From assembly GCF_002043095.1 (NCBI RefSeq), contig NZ_MVOC01000028.1, forward strand, positions 62,902 to 126,901: a stretch of 64,000 nucleotides of DNA. Direction: 5' to 3'. The translations under genes and the position numbers were made by a program. Source of the stretch: Mycobacterium sp. AT1 (GTDB lineage: Bacteria > Actinomycetota > Actinomycetes > Mycobacteriales > Mycobacteriaceae). Numbering within the stretch: position 1 is the first letter of the stretch; each line of letters starts with the position of its first letter. The notes under the pieces are model-generated. The model was not told the origin of the DNA, searched no databases, and saw nothing but the letters and a program-made list of their open reading frames with translations. Positions 10,701-18,957 of the stretch are shown here, in pieces.

Positions 10701-10702
10701 CC

Positions 10703-12136
10703 ATGACGACGGTCAAGAACTTCATCGGCGGGGAACTCGTCGACTCGGTGAGCGGCGCGACGATGCCGTTGGTCGACCCCACCACCGGTGAGCGGTACGG
10801 CACTGCGCCCGTGTCCAACCAGCAGGACGTCGACGACGCCTACGCCGCGGCGGCGAAGGCGTTCAAGGACTGGAAGCGCACCACCCCGTCGGTTCGACAG
10901 AAGGCACTTCTGGACTTCGCCGACGAGGTGGAACGCGCGGCCGACGACCTGGTCGCTGCCGAGGGCCGCAACACCGGCAAGCCGGACCACGTCACCAGGG
11001 CGGAAGAGATTCCGCCGATGGTCGACCAGATTCGGTTCTTCGCCGGTGCCGCAAGGATTCTCGAAGGCAAGTCGGCCGGCGAGTACATGCCGGACCACAC
11101 GTCGTGGATCCGGCGCGAGCCCGTCGGCGTGGTCGGTCAGGTGGCACCGTGGAACTACCCGATGATGATGGCGGTCTGGAAGTTCTGCCCGGCGTTCGCG
11201 GCGGGCAACACCGTCGTCATCAAGCCCAGCGACACGACGCCCGTGACCACCGTCATGCTCGCCGAGTTGGCGGCCAAGCACTTCCCGCCCGGGGTGCTGA
11301 ACGTCGTGACCGGTGACCGGGTCACCGGTGCCTCCGTCGTCGCCCACCCGACCCCGGCAATGGTGTCGATCACCGGGTCGGTGGCGGCGGGCCGAGCGGT
11401 CGCCGTCAGCGCCGGCGGCCACCTGAAGCGCACCCACCTCGAACTGGGCGGCAAGGCACCGGTCATCGTGTTCGGCGACGCCGACCTCGCCGCGGCGGCC
11501 GAAGGCATCGCGTCGGCCGGCTACTTCAACGCCGGGCAGGACTGCACCGCGGCCACCAGGGTGCTCGCGCATGCCTCGGTCGTCGACGAGCTGACCGCGG
11601 CGCTCGCCGAGCAGGCCGGCAAGGCCTTGACCACGTTCGGGCGAGCCGCCGGCGACGAGGATGCCTGGGTGCCACCGGTCAACAACGTCGACCAGATGGA
11701 ACGCGTACTCGGCTTCTTCGACGACGTGCCCGACCACGCCACCGTCGCGGCCGGCGGACATCGGCAGGGCGACACGGGCTTCTACGTCGCCCCGACCGTC
11801 ATCGGCGGCGTAAGGCAGGACGACCGGCTGGTTCGGACCGAGGTGTTCGGACCCGTCATCACGGTGCAGTCATTCGCCGACGAGGACGACGCCCTCGAGA
11901 AGGCGAACGGCGTGGAGTTCGCGCTCGCGTCATCGGTCTGGACGAAGGACGTGTCCACCGCCGTTCGCGTGTCCAACGCCCTGGACTTCGGGTGCGTGTG
12001 GATCAACACCCACATTCCGCTCGTCGCGGAGATGCCGCACGGCGGATTCAAGTCGTCGGGACACGGCAAGGATCTGTCGATGTACGGCCTCGAGGACTAC
12101 ACCCGCATCAAGCACGTGATGGTCTACACCGGATAG
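10703..12136 (+). CDS. Gamma-aminobutyraldehyde dehydrogenase-type aldehyde dehydrogenase
   Basis: NAD(P)-dependent aldehyde dehydrogenase of 477 residues. It shows APWNYPMMMAVWK, the cofactor loop ITGSVAAGRAV, the catalytic Glu in LELGGKAP (about 248) and the catalytic Cys in GQDCTAATR (about 280). Overall it resembles aminobutyraldehyde/betaine-aldehyde dehydrogenases (YdcW/PatD type) more than succinic semialdehyde dehydrogenase. Placed two bases after gabT, it most plausibly oxidises 4-aminobutanal from putrescine to GABA, the substrate of GabT. That role is inferred from similarity and context. Other omega-amino aldehydes or succinic semialdehyde are alternatives. Confidence 0.85.
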   Translation: MTTVKNFIGGELVDSVSGATMPLVDPTTGERYGTAPVSNQQDVDDAYAAAAKAFKDWKRTTPSVRQKALLDFADEVERAADDLVAAEGRNTGKPDHVTRAEEIPPMVDQIRFFAGAARILEGKSAGEYMPDHTSWIRREPVGVVGQVAPWNYPMMMAVWKFCPAFAAGNTVVIKPSDTTPVTTVMLAELAAKHFPPGVLNVVTGDRVTGASVVAHPTPAMVSITGSVAAGRAVAVSAGGHLKRTHLELGGKAPVIVFGDADLAAAAEGIASAGYFNAGQDCTAATRVLAHASVVDELTAALAEQAGKALTTFGRAAGDEDAWVPPVNNVDQMERVLGFFDDVPDHATVAAGGHRQGDTGFYVAPTVIGGVRQDDRLVRTEVFGPVITVQSFADEDDALEKANGVEFALASSVWTKDVSTAVRVSNALDFGCVWINTHIPLVAEMPHGGFKSSGHGKDLSMYGLEDYTRIKHVMVYTG

Positions 12137-12143
12137 TTCGGCG

Positions 12144-12824
12144 CTACCGACCGACGAGGGTGTCTTCCTGGCCGCGGCGCTTGAACCGGTCCCGCCAGCT
12201 GCGCCGCGGAACGTTCCCGCCGTACGTATGGCTCGTAGGCGTCGGCCCGGTCGCGGGGAGCATCGTCGTGGTCGGCTGATTGCCGGCGTCGACGTGCTCG
12301 ACACGGTCGGCGGTGGCCACCCGTTGGGCGTAGTCGACGTCACGCACGCTGCGCACGGACAACCGTCCCAGCCCCATTGCGCCGAGGAAGATGATCAGCG
12401 CCCCGAGACCGTAGAAGTACGTCAGCTCCAACCAGGCCGCCTTGATGTCGTTGTCCGCGACCGGACGCCCGATCTCGCCGATGGTCAAGGTCGTCGCCAT
12501 CACGCGCCCGATGACGAACCACGCGCCCGCGACGACGCTGAGCCATCCGCCGAGCATCGCAGTGGCACGGTTGCGGGAGCGCACCAGAAGCAAGCCGCCG
12601 ATGACGGCGACGACACCCGGAAGCACCTCGAGCCAGCCTCGGGGGCTGCTCCACTCCGAGCCCTGGTCGGGGTTGTACGCAAAGTCGAACGCGGGCCCGA
12701 CGAACGGCACCAACGCACCCCACAGACCCAAGACGACGATCAGCAACCCGCTACCCGCACCACGGCTGCGGGGGATGCGCATCCTTCCGCCGTGCACCGC
12801 ATCGTCCGAAACGACCCGTGACAT
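12144..12824 (-). CDS. Mycobacterial integral membrane protein of unknown function
   Basis: A 226-residue protein with four predicted membrane helices: GLLIVVLGLWGALVPFVG, VLPGVVAVIGGLLLV, LGGWLSVVAGAWFVIG and FYGLGALIIFLGAMGLG. They are followed by a hydrophilic basic tail of about 65 residues (RRSWRDRFKRRGQE near the end). ATG at 12824 has GGAGG with 5-base spacing; the frame is open 11 codons further up but without a better site. It converges on the aldehyde dehydrogenase gene with a 7-base gap. I do not recognise a functional family. Confidence 0.8.
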   Translation of the reverse strand: MSRVVSDDAVHGGRMRIPRSRGAGSGLLIVVLGLWGALVPFVGPAFDFAYNPDQGSEWSSPRGWLEVLPGVVAVIGGLLLVRSRNRATAMLGGWLSVVAGAWFVIGRVMATTLTIGEIGRPVADNDIKAAWLELTYFYGLGALIIFLGAMGLGRLSVRSVRDVDYAQRVATADRVEHVDAGNQPTTTMLPATGPTPTSHTYGGNVPRRSWRDRFKRRGQEDTLVGR

Positions 12825-13238
12825 GTCGACCTCCTCTTTAGCCGCAGGAGTACCCAAGTTCTCGACGACCTAACGAGTTGGTCGCCGGCGAATGTTCTTG
12901 GCGACCCCAGCGAAGGTAGCTCTGCGCGAGACGACGGCACATCGGTCCCGGTACCCGCCCCTGGCTGCGGGTCGTCACGATGTCGTCGGGACCGTGGCGG
13001 CAACGCCGCATCCGTTCGCCACCATGCGCGATTCGTGGACCGCCAGCAATCCGCCGGTCACGACGGGTCCATCGGGGTACCGTCCGCCCGCCAATCCGCC
13101 GGCAGTATCTCGTCGACCTCCGGCAAACTGTCCCTCGTTCTTGTACGATCCGGCTGGGGAGTTCGTCACGTGAGCTGAGACAACGCCGTGACGGCCGAGG
13201 CACTCGAACGGCAAGGGCGAACAGGCAAAGTGGACTGG
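12825..13238. other. Intergenic region upstream of the diguanylate cyclase gene
   Basis: About 410 bases with no convincing gene. Visible structure: a hairpin GGTCGCC (12880-12886) / GGCGACC (12900-12906) with a 13-base loop close to the membrane-protein start; an 11-base direct repeat CAATCCGCCGG at 13047-13057 and 13092-13102; and a -10-like TACGAT at 13144-13149 without a good -35. Confidence 0.4.
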
Positions 13239-14534
13239 ATGTGTCGCTGGTGGCGGCAGCCCGATCACTACCAGTGGCTGTCTGCGTATCTGGCCGTCCG
13301 CAACCTCCAACGGTTCACCCGTCACATGATGGCGACCATCGTCTTCTCTCTGGGCGTCGTGCCGGTGCTGATGTTGTTCACGCCCGCAGGCCCGCAGGCC
13401 ACCGCCGCCAGGGTGGCCTCGATCGTCATCGCCGTGGGTTGTGCGGTGATGGCGGCACTGTGGTTGGCGAGGTGGCCCAATCGGAGCCAGTCCGCCGCCT
13501 TCGTCGTCGTCGCCAACGTCTTCATCGCCGCGACCTGCCTAGTCGGCGGCCGACCGGGCACCGGAATCCAGGGTGCGACCGTCTTTGCCGCGCTCGCCGG
13601 ATACGTCGCCTTCTTCCACACCGCCCGATATCTGGCGTTGACTCTGGCGGCCGCCGTTGGCACCGCGCTTGCCTGCGCCGCGGAGATCGCGAGCGAAGGG
13701 GATCTCCCCTTGGCCGCCAGCAAGCTGCTGGTCCTCGGCATCACCATCTTCGCCGTGCCGTTCTGCGTCCAGGTGCTGGTCCACACCCTGGGCATCGACG
13801 CGCTCAATTCGGACATCGACCCCCTCACGGACCTGCCCAATCGACGAGCGTTCAGACGGTCGGTCCGAATCCTTGCCGCCGAGTCGAGCCGAGACGGCGC
13901 GGCCCATCTAACCGTGGTGATGGTCGACCTCGACGACTTCAAGCGCATCAACGACACCGCCGGGCACGCGGCTGGCGATCAGACCCTGGTCGTGGTCGGC
14001 GGCATCCTGCGGCACATCCGCCGCGGCGACTCCATCGCCGCGCGAATCGGTGGCGAGGAGTTCGTGGTCGCGGTGTCAGGCGATCGCAAGGACGCCATCG
14101 GCCTCGCCGAGCGGATCCGCCGGGAGATCGCCCAGGCACCAACGCGGGTCACCGCCAGCATCGGCGTGGCCAGCGCGTCGCTCTACCGCGTCCCGTCGCG
14201 AGACCTCATCACGCACGTGGACTGCCTGGTCGAATCGGCGGATCGGGCGATGTACCGGGCCAAGCGGTCGGGTGGCAACCGCATCCACGTCGTCGGCCAC
14301 CCCCAGGAGACCTACGTCGAGAAGCCGATGGCGAGCAGTGCGACGGCCACCAACGGCAACGCTCCCTGGGTCACGGCGGAGCGTGCCTTGTCCGGAGCGG
14401 ACGCCAGGAGCACGGCGGCCGCGGCCAACATCGATCCGACACCGGCGAAGAGCAGCGCAGCGCCGACCCGCGTGCCACCGGAGATCGTGAATGCCACCCC
14501 GACGAAGGTGACGATCGCCAAGAAGAGGTTGTAG
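13239..14534 (+). CDS. Membrane-bound GGDEF diguanylate cyclase
   Basis: Predicted to make cyclic di-GMP from two GTP. Six N-terminal membrane helices (about residues 30-195) form a sensor region and are followed by a GGDEF domain with DPLTDLPNRRAF, VDLDDFKRIND and the active-site motif RIGGEEF (about residues 269-275). An RRGD resembling an inhibitory I-site lies six residues before GGEEF rather than the usual five. The start is uncertain: ATG 13239 gives an N-terminus beginning MCRWWRQPDHYQW, and GTG 13188 would add 17 residues; neither has a strong ribosome-binding site. The last 74 codons (from 14312) run antisense to the DUF1304 gene and have low-complexity composition with no domain, so the 3' end is suspect. 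Confidence 0.85.
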   Translation: MCRWWRQPDHYQWLSAYLAVRNLQRFTRHMMATIVFSLGVVPVLMLFTPAGPQATAARVASIVIAVGCAVMAALWLARWPNRSQSAAFVVVANVFIAATCLVGGRPGTGIQGATVFAALAGYVAFFHTARYLALTLAAAVGTALACAAEIASEGDLPLAASKLLVLGITIFAVPFCVQVLVHTLGIDALNSDIDPLTDLPNRRAFRRSVRILAAESSRDGAAHLTVVMVDLDDFKRINDTAGHAAGDQTLVVVGGILRHIRRGDSIAARIGGEEFVVAVSGDRKDAIGLAERIRREIAQAPTRVTASIGVASASLYRVPSRDLITHVDCLVESADRAMYRAKRSGGNRIHVVGHPQETYVEKPMASSATATNGNAPWVTAERALSGADARSTAAAANIDPTPAKSSAAPTRVPPEIVNATPTKVTIAKKRL

Positions 14535-14698
14535 AAGCCCTGGTTGAAGGCCATCAGCTTGGTGGTCTCGGCTTCCTCGGCCGACGTGCCGAAGGTTGCC
14601 CGGGTGCGCGGCGCCGTCCACCGGAACGATTCCAGAATCCAGATGTAGACGTGCAGTAGGGCGGCCAGTCCCGCGAAGATCACACCGGCAATGATCAT
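14312..14698 (-). CDS. DUF1304 family membrane protein
   Basis: A 128-residue protein with four predicted membrane helices, starting IIAGVIFAGLAALLHVYIWI and carrying the family-typical ESFRW and NQGFYNLFLAI. DUF1304 members are small inner-membrane proteins of unknown function. ATG at 14698 gives the usual family length; no clear ribosome-binding site precedes it. It lies 26 bases downstream of ruvB on the same strand and may be the last gene of that operon. Its 3' 223 bases overlap the convergent GGDEF frame. Confidence 0.85.
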   Translation of the reverse strand: MIIAGVIFAGLAALLHVYIWILESFRWTAPRTRATFGTSAEEAETTKLMAFNQGFYNLFLAIVTFVGVAFTISGGTRVGAALLFAGVGSMLAAAAVLLASAPDKARSAVTQGALPLVAVALLAIGFST

Positions 14699-14724
14699 GT
14701 TTTTCGTTGAATCCGTTCGGTCGG

Positions 14725-15792
14725 CTAGTCGTAGAGGGCTTGTTGCCCGAGGCCCATCACGCCGCTGGGCGGCGTCATGCCCAGATGCATCCAAGCTTGA
14801 GCGGTCGCCACGCGGCCACGCGGGGTCCGCGCAATCATGCCCGCCCGCACCAGAAACGGCTCACACACCTCTTCGACCGTCGTCGCCTCTTCGCCAACGG
14901 CGACCGCAAGCGTCGACACACCCACCGGGCCACCGCCGAAACTGCGGGTCAACGCCGTCAATACCGCCCGGTCGAGCCGGTCAAGCCCGAGCTCGTCGAC
15001 GTCGTAGACCGCGAGTGCCGCCTTCGCGACGTCGCGGGTGATGATGCCGTCCGCGCGGACTTCGGCGTAGTCGCGCACCCGGCGCAACAGCCGGTTGGCG
15101 ATCCGTGGCGTGCCACGCGAACGCCTGGCGATCTCCGAGGCGGCATCGGCACCGACCCCGATGCCGAGGATCCCCGCCGAACGCACCAGCACCCGTTCCA
15201 GTTCGGCGGGCTCGTAGAAGTCCATGTGCGCGGTGAACCCGAAGCGGTCCCGAAGCGGACCCGTGAGCGCCCCCGATCTGGTGGTCGCACCGACCAGCGT
15301 GAACGGTGCGACCTCGAGCGGAATGGACGTGGCGCCCGGGCCCTTCCCGACGACGACGTCGACGCGGAAGTCCTCCATGGCGAGGTACAGCATCTCCTCG
15401 GCGGGCCGGGCGATCCGGTGGATCTCGTCGATGAACAGGACGTCGTGCTCGACCAGGTTCGACAACATCGCGGCCAGGTCACCGGCGCGCTCCAGCGCCG
15501 GGCCCGAGGTGAGGCGCAACGACGTGCCGAGCTCGGCCGCGATGATCATGGCCAGAGACGTCTTGCCGAGCCCGGGCGGCCCCGACAGCAGGATGTGGTC
15601 GGGGGTGCCACCGCGGTTCTTGGCTCCCTCGAGGACCAACTGCAGCTGCTCGCGAACCCGCGGTTGGCCGATGAACTCGTTGAGTGTGCGGGGTCGCAGG
15701 CTGGCGTCGACGTCGCCCTCCCCGACCGTCAGCGCGGCGGACACCTCGCGGTCGGTGGTGTCTTCGTGTTCGTCGGAGTCGAAGCGGCCCAC
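14725..15792 (-). CDS. ruvB: Holliday junction branch migration ATPase RuvB
   Basis: Hexameric AAA+ motor that drives branch migration of Holliday junctions together with RuvA. The 355-residue product has Walker A GPPGLGKT (71-78), Walker B LFIDEIHR, sensor 1 VGATTRSG and the arginine-finger region GPLRDRFG, with the winged-helix C-terminal domain ([17 protein letters not shown]). GTG at 15792 lies three bases after the ruvA stop. Usual family length is 340-350 residues. Confidence 0.97.
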   Translation of the reverse strand: MGRFDSDEHEDTTDREVSAALTVGEGDVDASLRPRTLNEFIGQPRVREQLQLVLEGAKNRGGTPDHILLSGPPGLGKTSLAMIIAAELGTSLRLTSGPALERAGDLAAMLSNLVEHDVLFIDEIHRIARPAEEMLYLAMEDFRVDVVVGKGPGATSIPLEVAPFTLVGATTRSGALTGPLRDRFGFTAHMDFYEPAELERVLVRSAGILGIGVGADAASEIARRSRGTPRIANRLLRRVRDYAEVRADGIITRDVAKAALAVYDVDELGLDRLDRAVLTALTRSFGGGPVGVSTLAVAVGEEATTVEEVCEPFLVRAGMIARTPRGRVATAQAWMHLGMTPPSGVMGLGQQALYD

Positions 15793-15795
15793 GTG

Positions 15796-16386
15796 CTAAT
15801 TCTTCCCCAGCGTCGACAAGGCGGCACGCAGCGCGCTCGATGTCGTGACCTCGGGATCCGCCGCGAGCACCTTGTCGGTGGCGTCCTCGGCCTGTTTGAT
15901 CGGAAAGCCGAGCCCGACAAGGGCTTCGACGACGAGCCCGCGGATGGCGTGACCACCGACGGCGGTGGTGCCGCCGGCCGTGACGACCGACCCGATCTTG
16001 TCCCGCAACTCGAGGACCATGCGCTCGGCGCCGCGCTTGCCGATGCCGGGCACCCTCGTCAGTGCGGTGACGTCGCCGTCGGCCAACGCCTGCCGCAGGG
16101 CCTGGGCGTCATAGACGGCCAGCGTGGCCAGACCGATCTTCGGGCCGACGCCGGAGACGGAGAGCAGGATGGTGAACAGGTCTCGCGATTCGGCGTCGGC
16201 GAACCCGTACAGCGTCATCGAGTCCTCGCGCACGATCATCGCGGTGATGAGCCGTGCCTCGGTACCGCGTCGCAACGTCGCCAGCGTGGTCGGCGTCGTC
16301 ATCACCTTGTATCCGACCCCGGCAGCTTCGATGACGGCGTGGTCGAGGGCGATGTCGAGGACCTCGCCGCGCACCGAGGCGATCAC
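15796..16386 (-). CDS. ruvA: Holliday junction DNA-binding protein RuvA
   Basis: Tetrameric Holliday-junction recognition subunit. The 196-residue sequence has the N-terminal OB-fold ([20 protein letters not shown]), helix-hairpin-helix motifs around [16 protein letters not shown] and [19 protein letters not shown], and a C-terminal UBA-like RuvB-contact domain ([19 protein letters not shown]). GTG at 16386 overlaps the ruvC stop (GTGA), so the two are translationally coupled. Confidence 0.97.
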   Translation of the reverse strand: MIASVRGEVLDIALDHAVIEAAGVGYKVMTTPTTLATLRRGTEARLITAMIVREDSMTLYGFADAESRDLFTILLSVSGVGPKIGLATLAVYDAQALRQALADGDVTALTRVPGIGKRGAERMVLELRDKIGSVVTAGGTTAVGGHAIRGLVVEALVGLGFPIKQAEDATDKVLAADPEVTTSSALRAALSTLGKN

Positions 16387-16937
16387 GTGGCCGCCTTCAG
16401 CTTGGCCTTGTACTTTCGGCGCTGTTCGGCCGCCATCGCCTCGGCCTCGGCCATCCTGGCGATCATCGGCGCCCGCCAGCAGTGACAGATGGCGAGCGCC
16501 AGCGCGTCGGCGGCGTCGGCAGGCGTCGGCTTGGCTTGCAGCGCAAGGATTCTGGTGACCATCTCGGTGACCTGCGCCTTGTCTGCGCGCCCGTTTCCGG
16601 TGACGGCCGCCTTGACCTCGCTTGGCGTGTGGAAGTGGACGTCGATGTCACGCCTGGCGGCGGCAAGGGCGATGACTCCGCCCGCCTGCGCGGTGCCCAT
16701 CGCGGTGTTCGCGTTGTTGTTGGCGAAGACCCGCTCGATCGCGAGCACGTCCGGCCGGTGGGTGTCGAGCCAGTGCTCGACGGTGTCGCTGATGGTCAGT
16801 AGCCGCATCTGCAGCGGTTGGTCCGACGGGGTGCGGACGACGTCGACGTCCAATGCGATCACCTGTCGACCGCGGCCGCTCTCGATGACCGAGAGCCCGC
16901 ATCTCGTCAGCCCAGGGTCGACGCCCATCACCCGCAC
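16383..16937 (-). CDS. ruvC: Holliday junction resolvase RuvC
   Basis: Endonuclease that cuts Holliday junctions. In the 184-residue product the catalytic acids are present: Asp7 in MGVDPG, Glu68 in AIERVF and the Asp pair in [11 protein letters not shown]. The frame is open 122 codons further upstream, but GTG 16937 has AAGGGAG five bases before it and gives an N-terminus identical to that of mycobacterial RuvC ([15 protein letters not shown]). Unlike in M. tuberculosis, the block is not flanked by vapBC here; a TetR gene lies 53 bases upstream on the same strand. Confidence 0.96.
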   Translation of the reverse strand: MRVMGVDPGLTRCGLSVIESGRGRQVIALDVDVVRTPSDQPLQMRLLTISDTVEHWLDTHRPDVLAIERVFANNNANTAMGTAQAGGVIALAAARRDIDVHFHTPSEVKAAVTGNGRADKAQVTEMVTRILALQAKPTPADAADALALAICHCWRAPMIARMAEAEAMAAEQRRKYKAKLKAAT

Positions 16938-16990
16938 TGCGACTCCCTTGCGACGAATGCCGCCCGTGGTACGAACAGCTGTTCGATACC

Positions 16991-17605
16991 TTAGTGGTCC
17001 GCACCGACGTTGGCGGTTAGGGACACGCCCGGCGTCAGCGTCGTGCCGCGATACCGGGCGCCGAGGACGCGACCGACGGCACGCAGCGGCTCGGCGTCGC
17101 GCAGACTGCGCGCCAGGATGAACGCGCCCTCCAGTGCGCCGACCACCGTGATCGTCAGATCGCGGGCGGCCGTCGGCGGGATGCCCCGCGACGCGAAGTA
17201 CGCGGTGCCGCCGTCGAGCCAGCCGGTGAAGACGGCCGCGGTCGCGTGGCGCAGCTCCTCCACCGTGTCGGCGACCTCGGCTGCGACGGTCCCCACAGGG
17301 CACATGTTCGCGAACCCGGTCTCGGCCATGTCCGTCGCGGCCTGCGCGAACACCGATTCGACGGCCTCCCCGAGGTCGTCGTGCGGCGCGACCAGCGTGG
17401 GGATCAGGAGGCCGTAGGCGGCGCCTGCGGCGACGAGTGCCTCTCGCGCGATCTGCGTCTTGCCGCCGGGAAAGTGGTGATAGATGGAGCCGATCGGCGC
17501 GCCGGACGCCGCGACGACGTCCTTCATGCCGACGGCGCCAAAACCCTTGACGCGCATCAACTCCGCGGTCGCGGTGAGAATCGACTCCCTGGTTGACCTT
17601 GCCAA
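16991..17605 (-). CDS. TetR family transcriptional repressor (LmrA/YxaF-like)
   Basis: A 204-residue regulator with an N-terminal helix-turn-helix ([23 protein letters not shown], cut here at residues about 27-49) and a ligand-binding C-terminal domain like LmrA/YxaF repressors. I place the start at TTG 17605, which has AGGAGG with 5-base spacing; a GTG at 17626 would put that Shine-Dalgarno inside the gene. It is divergent from a three-gene operon (alpha/beta hydrolase, VOC protein, NAD(P)-binding protein), with two palindromic operators between. It should repress both itself and that operon until a ligand binds. Confidence 0.9.
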   Translation of the reverse strand: MARSTRESILTATAELMRVKGFGAVGMKDVVAASGAPIGSIYHHFPGGKTQIAREALVAAGAAYGLLIPTLVAPHDDLGEAVESVFAQAATDMAETGFANMCPVGTVAAEVADTVEELRHATAAVFTGWLDGGTAYFASRGIPPTAARDLTITVVGALEGAFILARSLRDAEPLRAVGRVLGARYRGTTLTPGVSLTANVGADH

Positions 17606-17617
17606 CGTCGCCTCCTC

Positions 17618-17656
17618 AAGACACACTAGAGCATACGTTCTAGAATGGTCGTTCTA
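17618..17656. promoter_or_regulatory. Promoter with two tandem TetR operators
   Basis: Two 16-base imperfect palindromes share two bases: TAGAGCATACGTTCTA (17627-17642) and TAGAATGGTCGTTCTA (17641-17656). Half-sites follow TAGAAC and its complement GTTCTA with a 4-base centre. They cover a plausible rightward promoter: -35 AAGACA (17618-17623), 17-base spacer, -10 TAGAAT (17641-17646). Occupancy would block RNA polymerase. TAGA half-sites are typical of LmrA/YxaF-like repressors. Confidence 0.75.
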
Positions 17657-17670
17657 ACAGGGTGGCTCAG

Positions 17671-18504
17671 ATGAAATCGGTCGACGTGACGGCGGGGACC
17701 CTCGAGTACCGAGACGAAGGCGACCCCACCGGTCCCCCGGTCGTATTGCTGCACGGCCTCCTGATGAACGACAGCCAGTGGGACTTGGCGCTCCCCCTGC
17801 TGCCCGCCGGCCACCGCTACCTGCTGCCCGTGCTGCCCTTCGGTGGCCACCGCGTGCCGATGCGAGACGACGCCGACCTCACGATGCCCGGCATGGTGAA
17901 CCTGGTCGCCGACTTCCTCGACGCACTCGACCTGACCGACGTCGACCTGGTCGTCACCGACTGGGGCGGACCGCTGTTCCTCACCGACATCGGCCGGGAC
18001 GACCGAGTGGGCAGGATGATCATCTGCCCGTCGGAGGCCTTCGAGAACTTTCCACCGGGACTTCCCGGCAAGGTCACCTGGGTGGCTACCCGTAGCCCAT
18101 TGACGGTGTCGATCGCGATGCGGATGCTCGCCGTCGGCTGGCTGCGACGGCGGTACCTCGTCTTCGGCATGATGGCCAAGAAGCCGATTCCGCAGTCCAT
18201 CGTCGACCACTGGTTCGGCAACGCGTTGCAGCACACTGCCCTTCGGCGCGACGTCATCAGGTACGCACGATCCCGGTTCGTCAAGAGCGAGCTGGTGCGG
18301 GCCACCGAGAGCCTGGCCCGCTTCGACGGCGACGTCCTGGTGCTGTGGAGCCACAACCCGGTGATGCCCGACTGCCATGCCCGCAGACTGGCCGACCTCA
18401 CCAACGCCACCCTGCGCTACGTCGACGACGCACACGTGCTGATCATGCTCGACCAACCCGAACAGACCGCCAGGGAGATCGGCGCATTCCTCTCTCGGGG
18501 CTAG
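17671..18504 (+). CDS. Alpha/beta hydrolase with Asp nucleophile (haloalkane dehalogenase-like)
   Basis: A 277-residue alpha/beta-hydrolase. The nucleophile elbow reads VVTDWGGPLF, with Asp97 where serine hydrolases have Ser, followed by Trp98; this is the arrangement of haloalkane dehalogenases, where the Asp forms an ester and the Trp helps bind halide. The oxyanion-hole region is LLHGLLMNDSQW; the Asn that completes the halide site in DhaA-type enzymes (HGNP) is not present. The presumed catalytic His is in DDAHVLIML near the C-terminus. ATG 17671 has AGGGTGG upstream; a GTG at 17662 is possible. First gene of a TetR-controlled operon. Dehalogenase activity is inferred; another Asp-nucleophile hydrolase, such as an epoxide hydrolase, is possible. 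Confidence 0.82.
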   Translation: MKSVDVTAGTLEYRDEGDPTGPPVVLLHGLLMNDSQWDLALPLLPAGHRYLLPVLPFGGHRVPMRDDADLTMPGMVNLVADFLDALDLTDVDLVVTDWGGPLFLTDIGRDDRVGRMIICPSEAFENFPPGLPGKVTWVATRSPLTVSIAMRMLAVGWLRRRYLVFGMMAKKPIPQSIVDHWFGNALQHTALRRDVIRYARSRFVKSELVRATESLARFDGDVLVLWSHNPVMPDCHARRLADLTNATLRYVDDAHVLIMLDQPEQTAREIGAFLSRG

Positions 18505-18513
18505 CTTGGAGAG

Positions 18514-18957
18514 GTGACCGTTCTCGACTCCCCCATCCCACGCTTCCATCTGGCCATCCCCGTCGACGACCTCGACGCCGCATGCCACTTCTACGGCACC
18601 ATGCTGCAACTCGAGCAGGGCCGCAGCGCGGAATCGTGGGTCGACTGGAACCTGCACGGTCACCAGCTCGTCACCCATCTGACTCCCGTCGGGCCGGCCG
18701 GCGCGCACAATCCCGTCGACGGCCACGACGTGCCGGTGCCCCACTTCGGACTGCTGCTGTCCGTCACCGAGTTTCACCGGCTCGCCGAACGGCTACGAGG
18801 CAACCACACCGAGTTCGTCATCGAGCCGTACCTGCGCTTCGAGGGCAAACCCGGCGAACAGTGGACGATGTTTCTCCGCGACCCGGCTGGAAACGCGTTG
18901 GAGTTCAAGGCTTTCGCCGATGATTCACAGGTCTTTGCGACGGAGGGACACAACTGA
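18514..18957 (+). CDS. VOC superfamily (glyoxalase/extradiol dioxygenase-like) protein
   Basis: A 147-residue single-domain protein with two beta-alpha-beta-beta-beta units. RFHLAIPVDDLDAACHFY at the N-terminus supplies His12, and the C-terminal TMFLRDPAGNALEFKAF supplies the metal-binding Glu position. VOC proteins bind a divalent metal and act as lyases, dioxygenases or resistance proteins; this one cannot be assigned further. GTG at 18514 follows GGAGAG closely. Nine bases separate it from the hydrolase gene, and its TGA overlaps the next ATG (TGATG). Confidence 0.82.
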   Translation: MTVLDSPIPRFHLAIPVDDLDAACHFYGTMLQLEQGRSAESWVDWNLHGHQLVTHLTPVGPAGAHNPVDGHDVPVPHFGLLLSVTEFHRLAERLRGNHTEFVIEPYLRFEGKPGEQWTMFLRDPAGNALEFKAFADDSQVFATEGHN

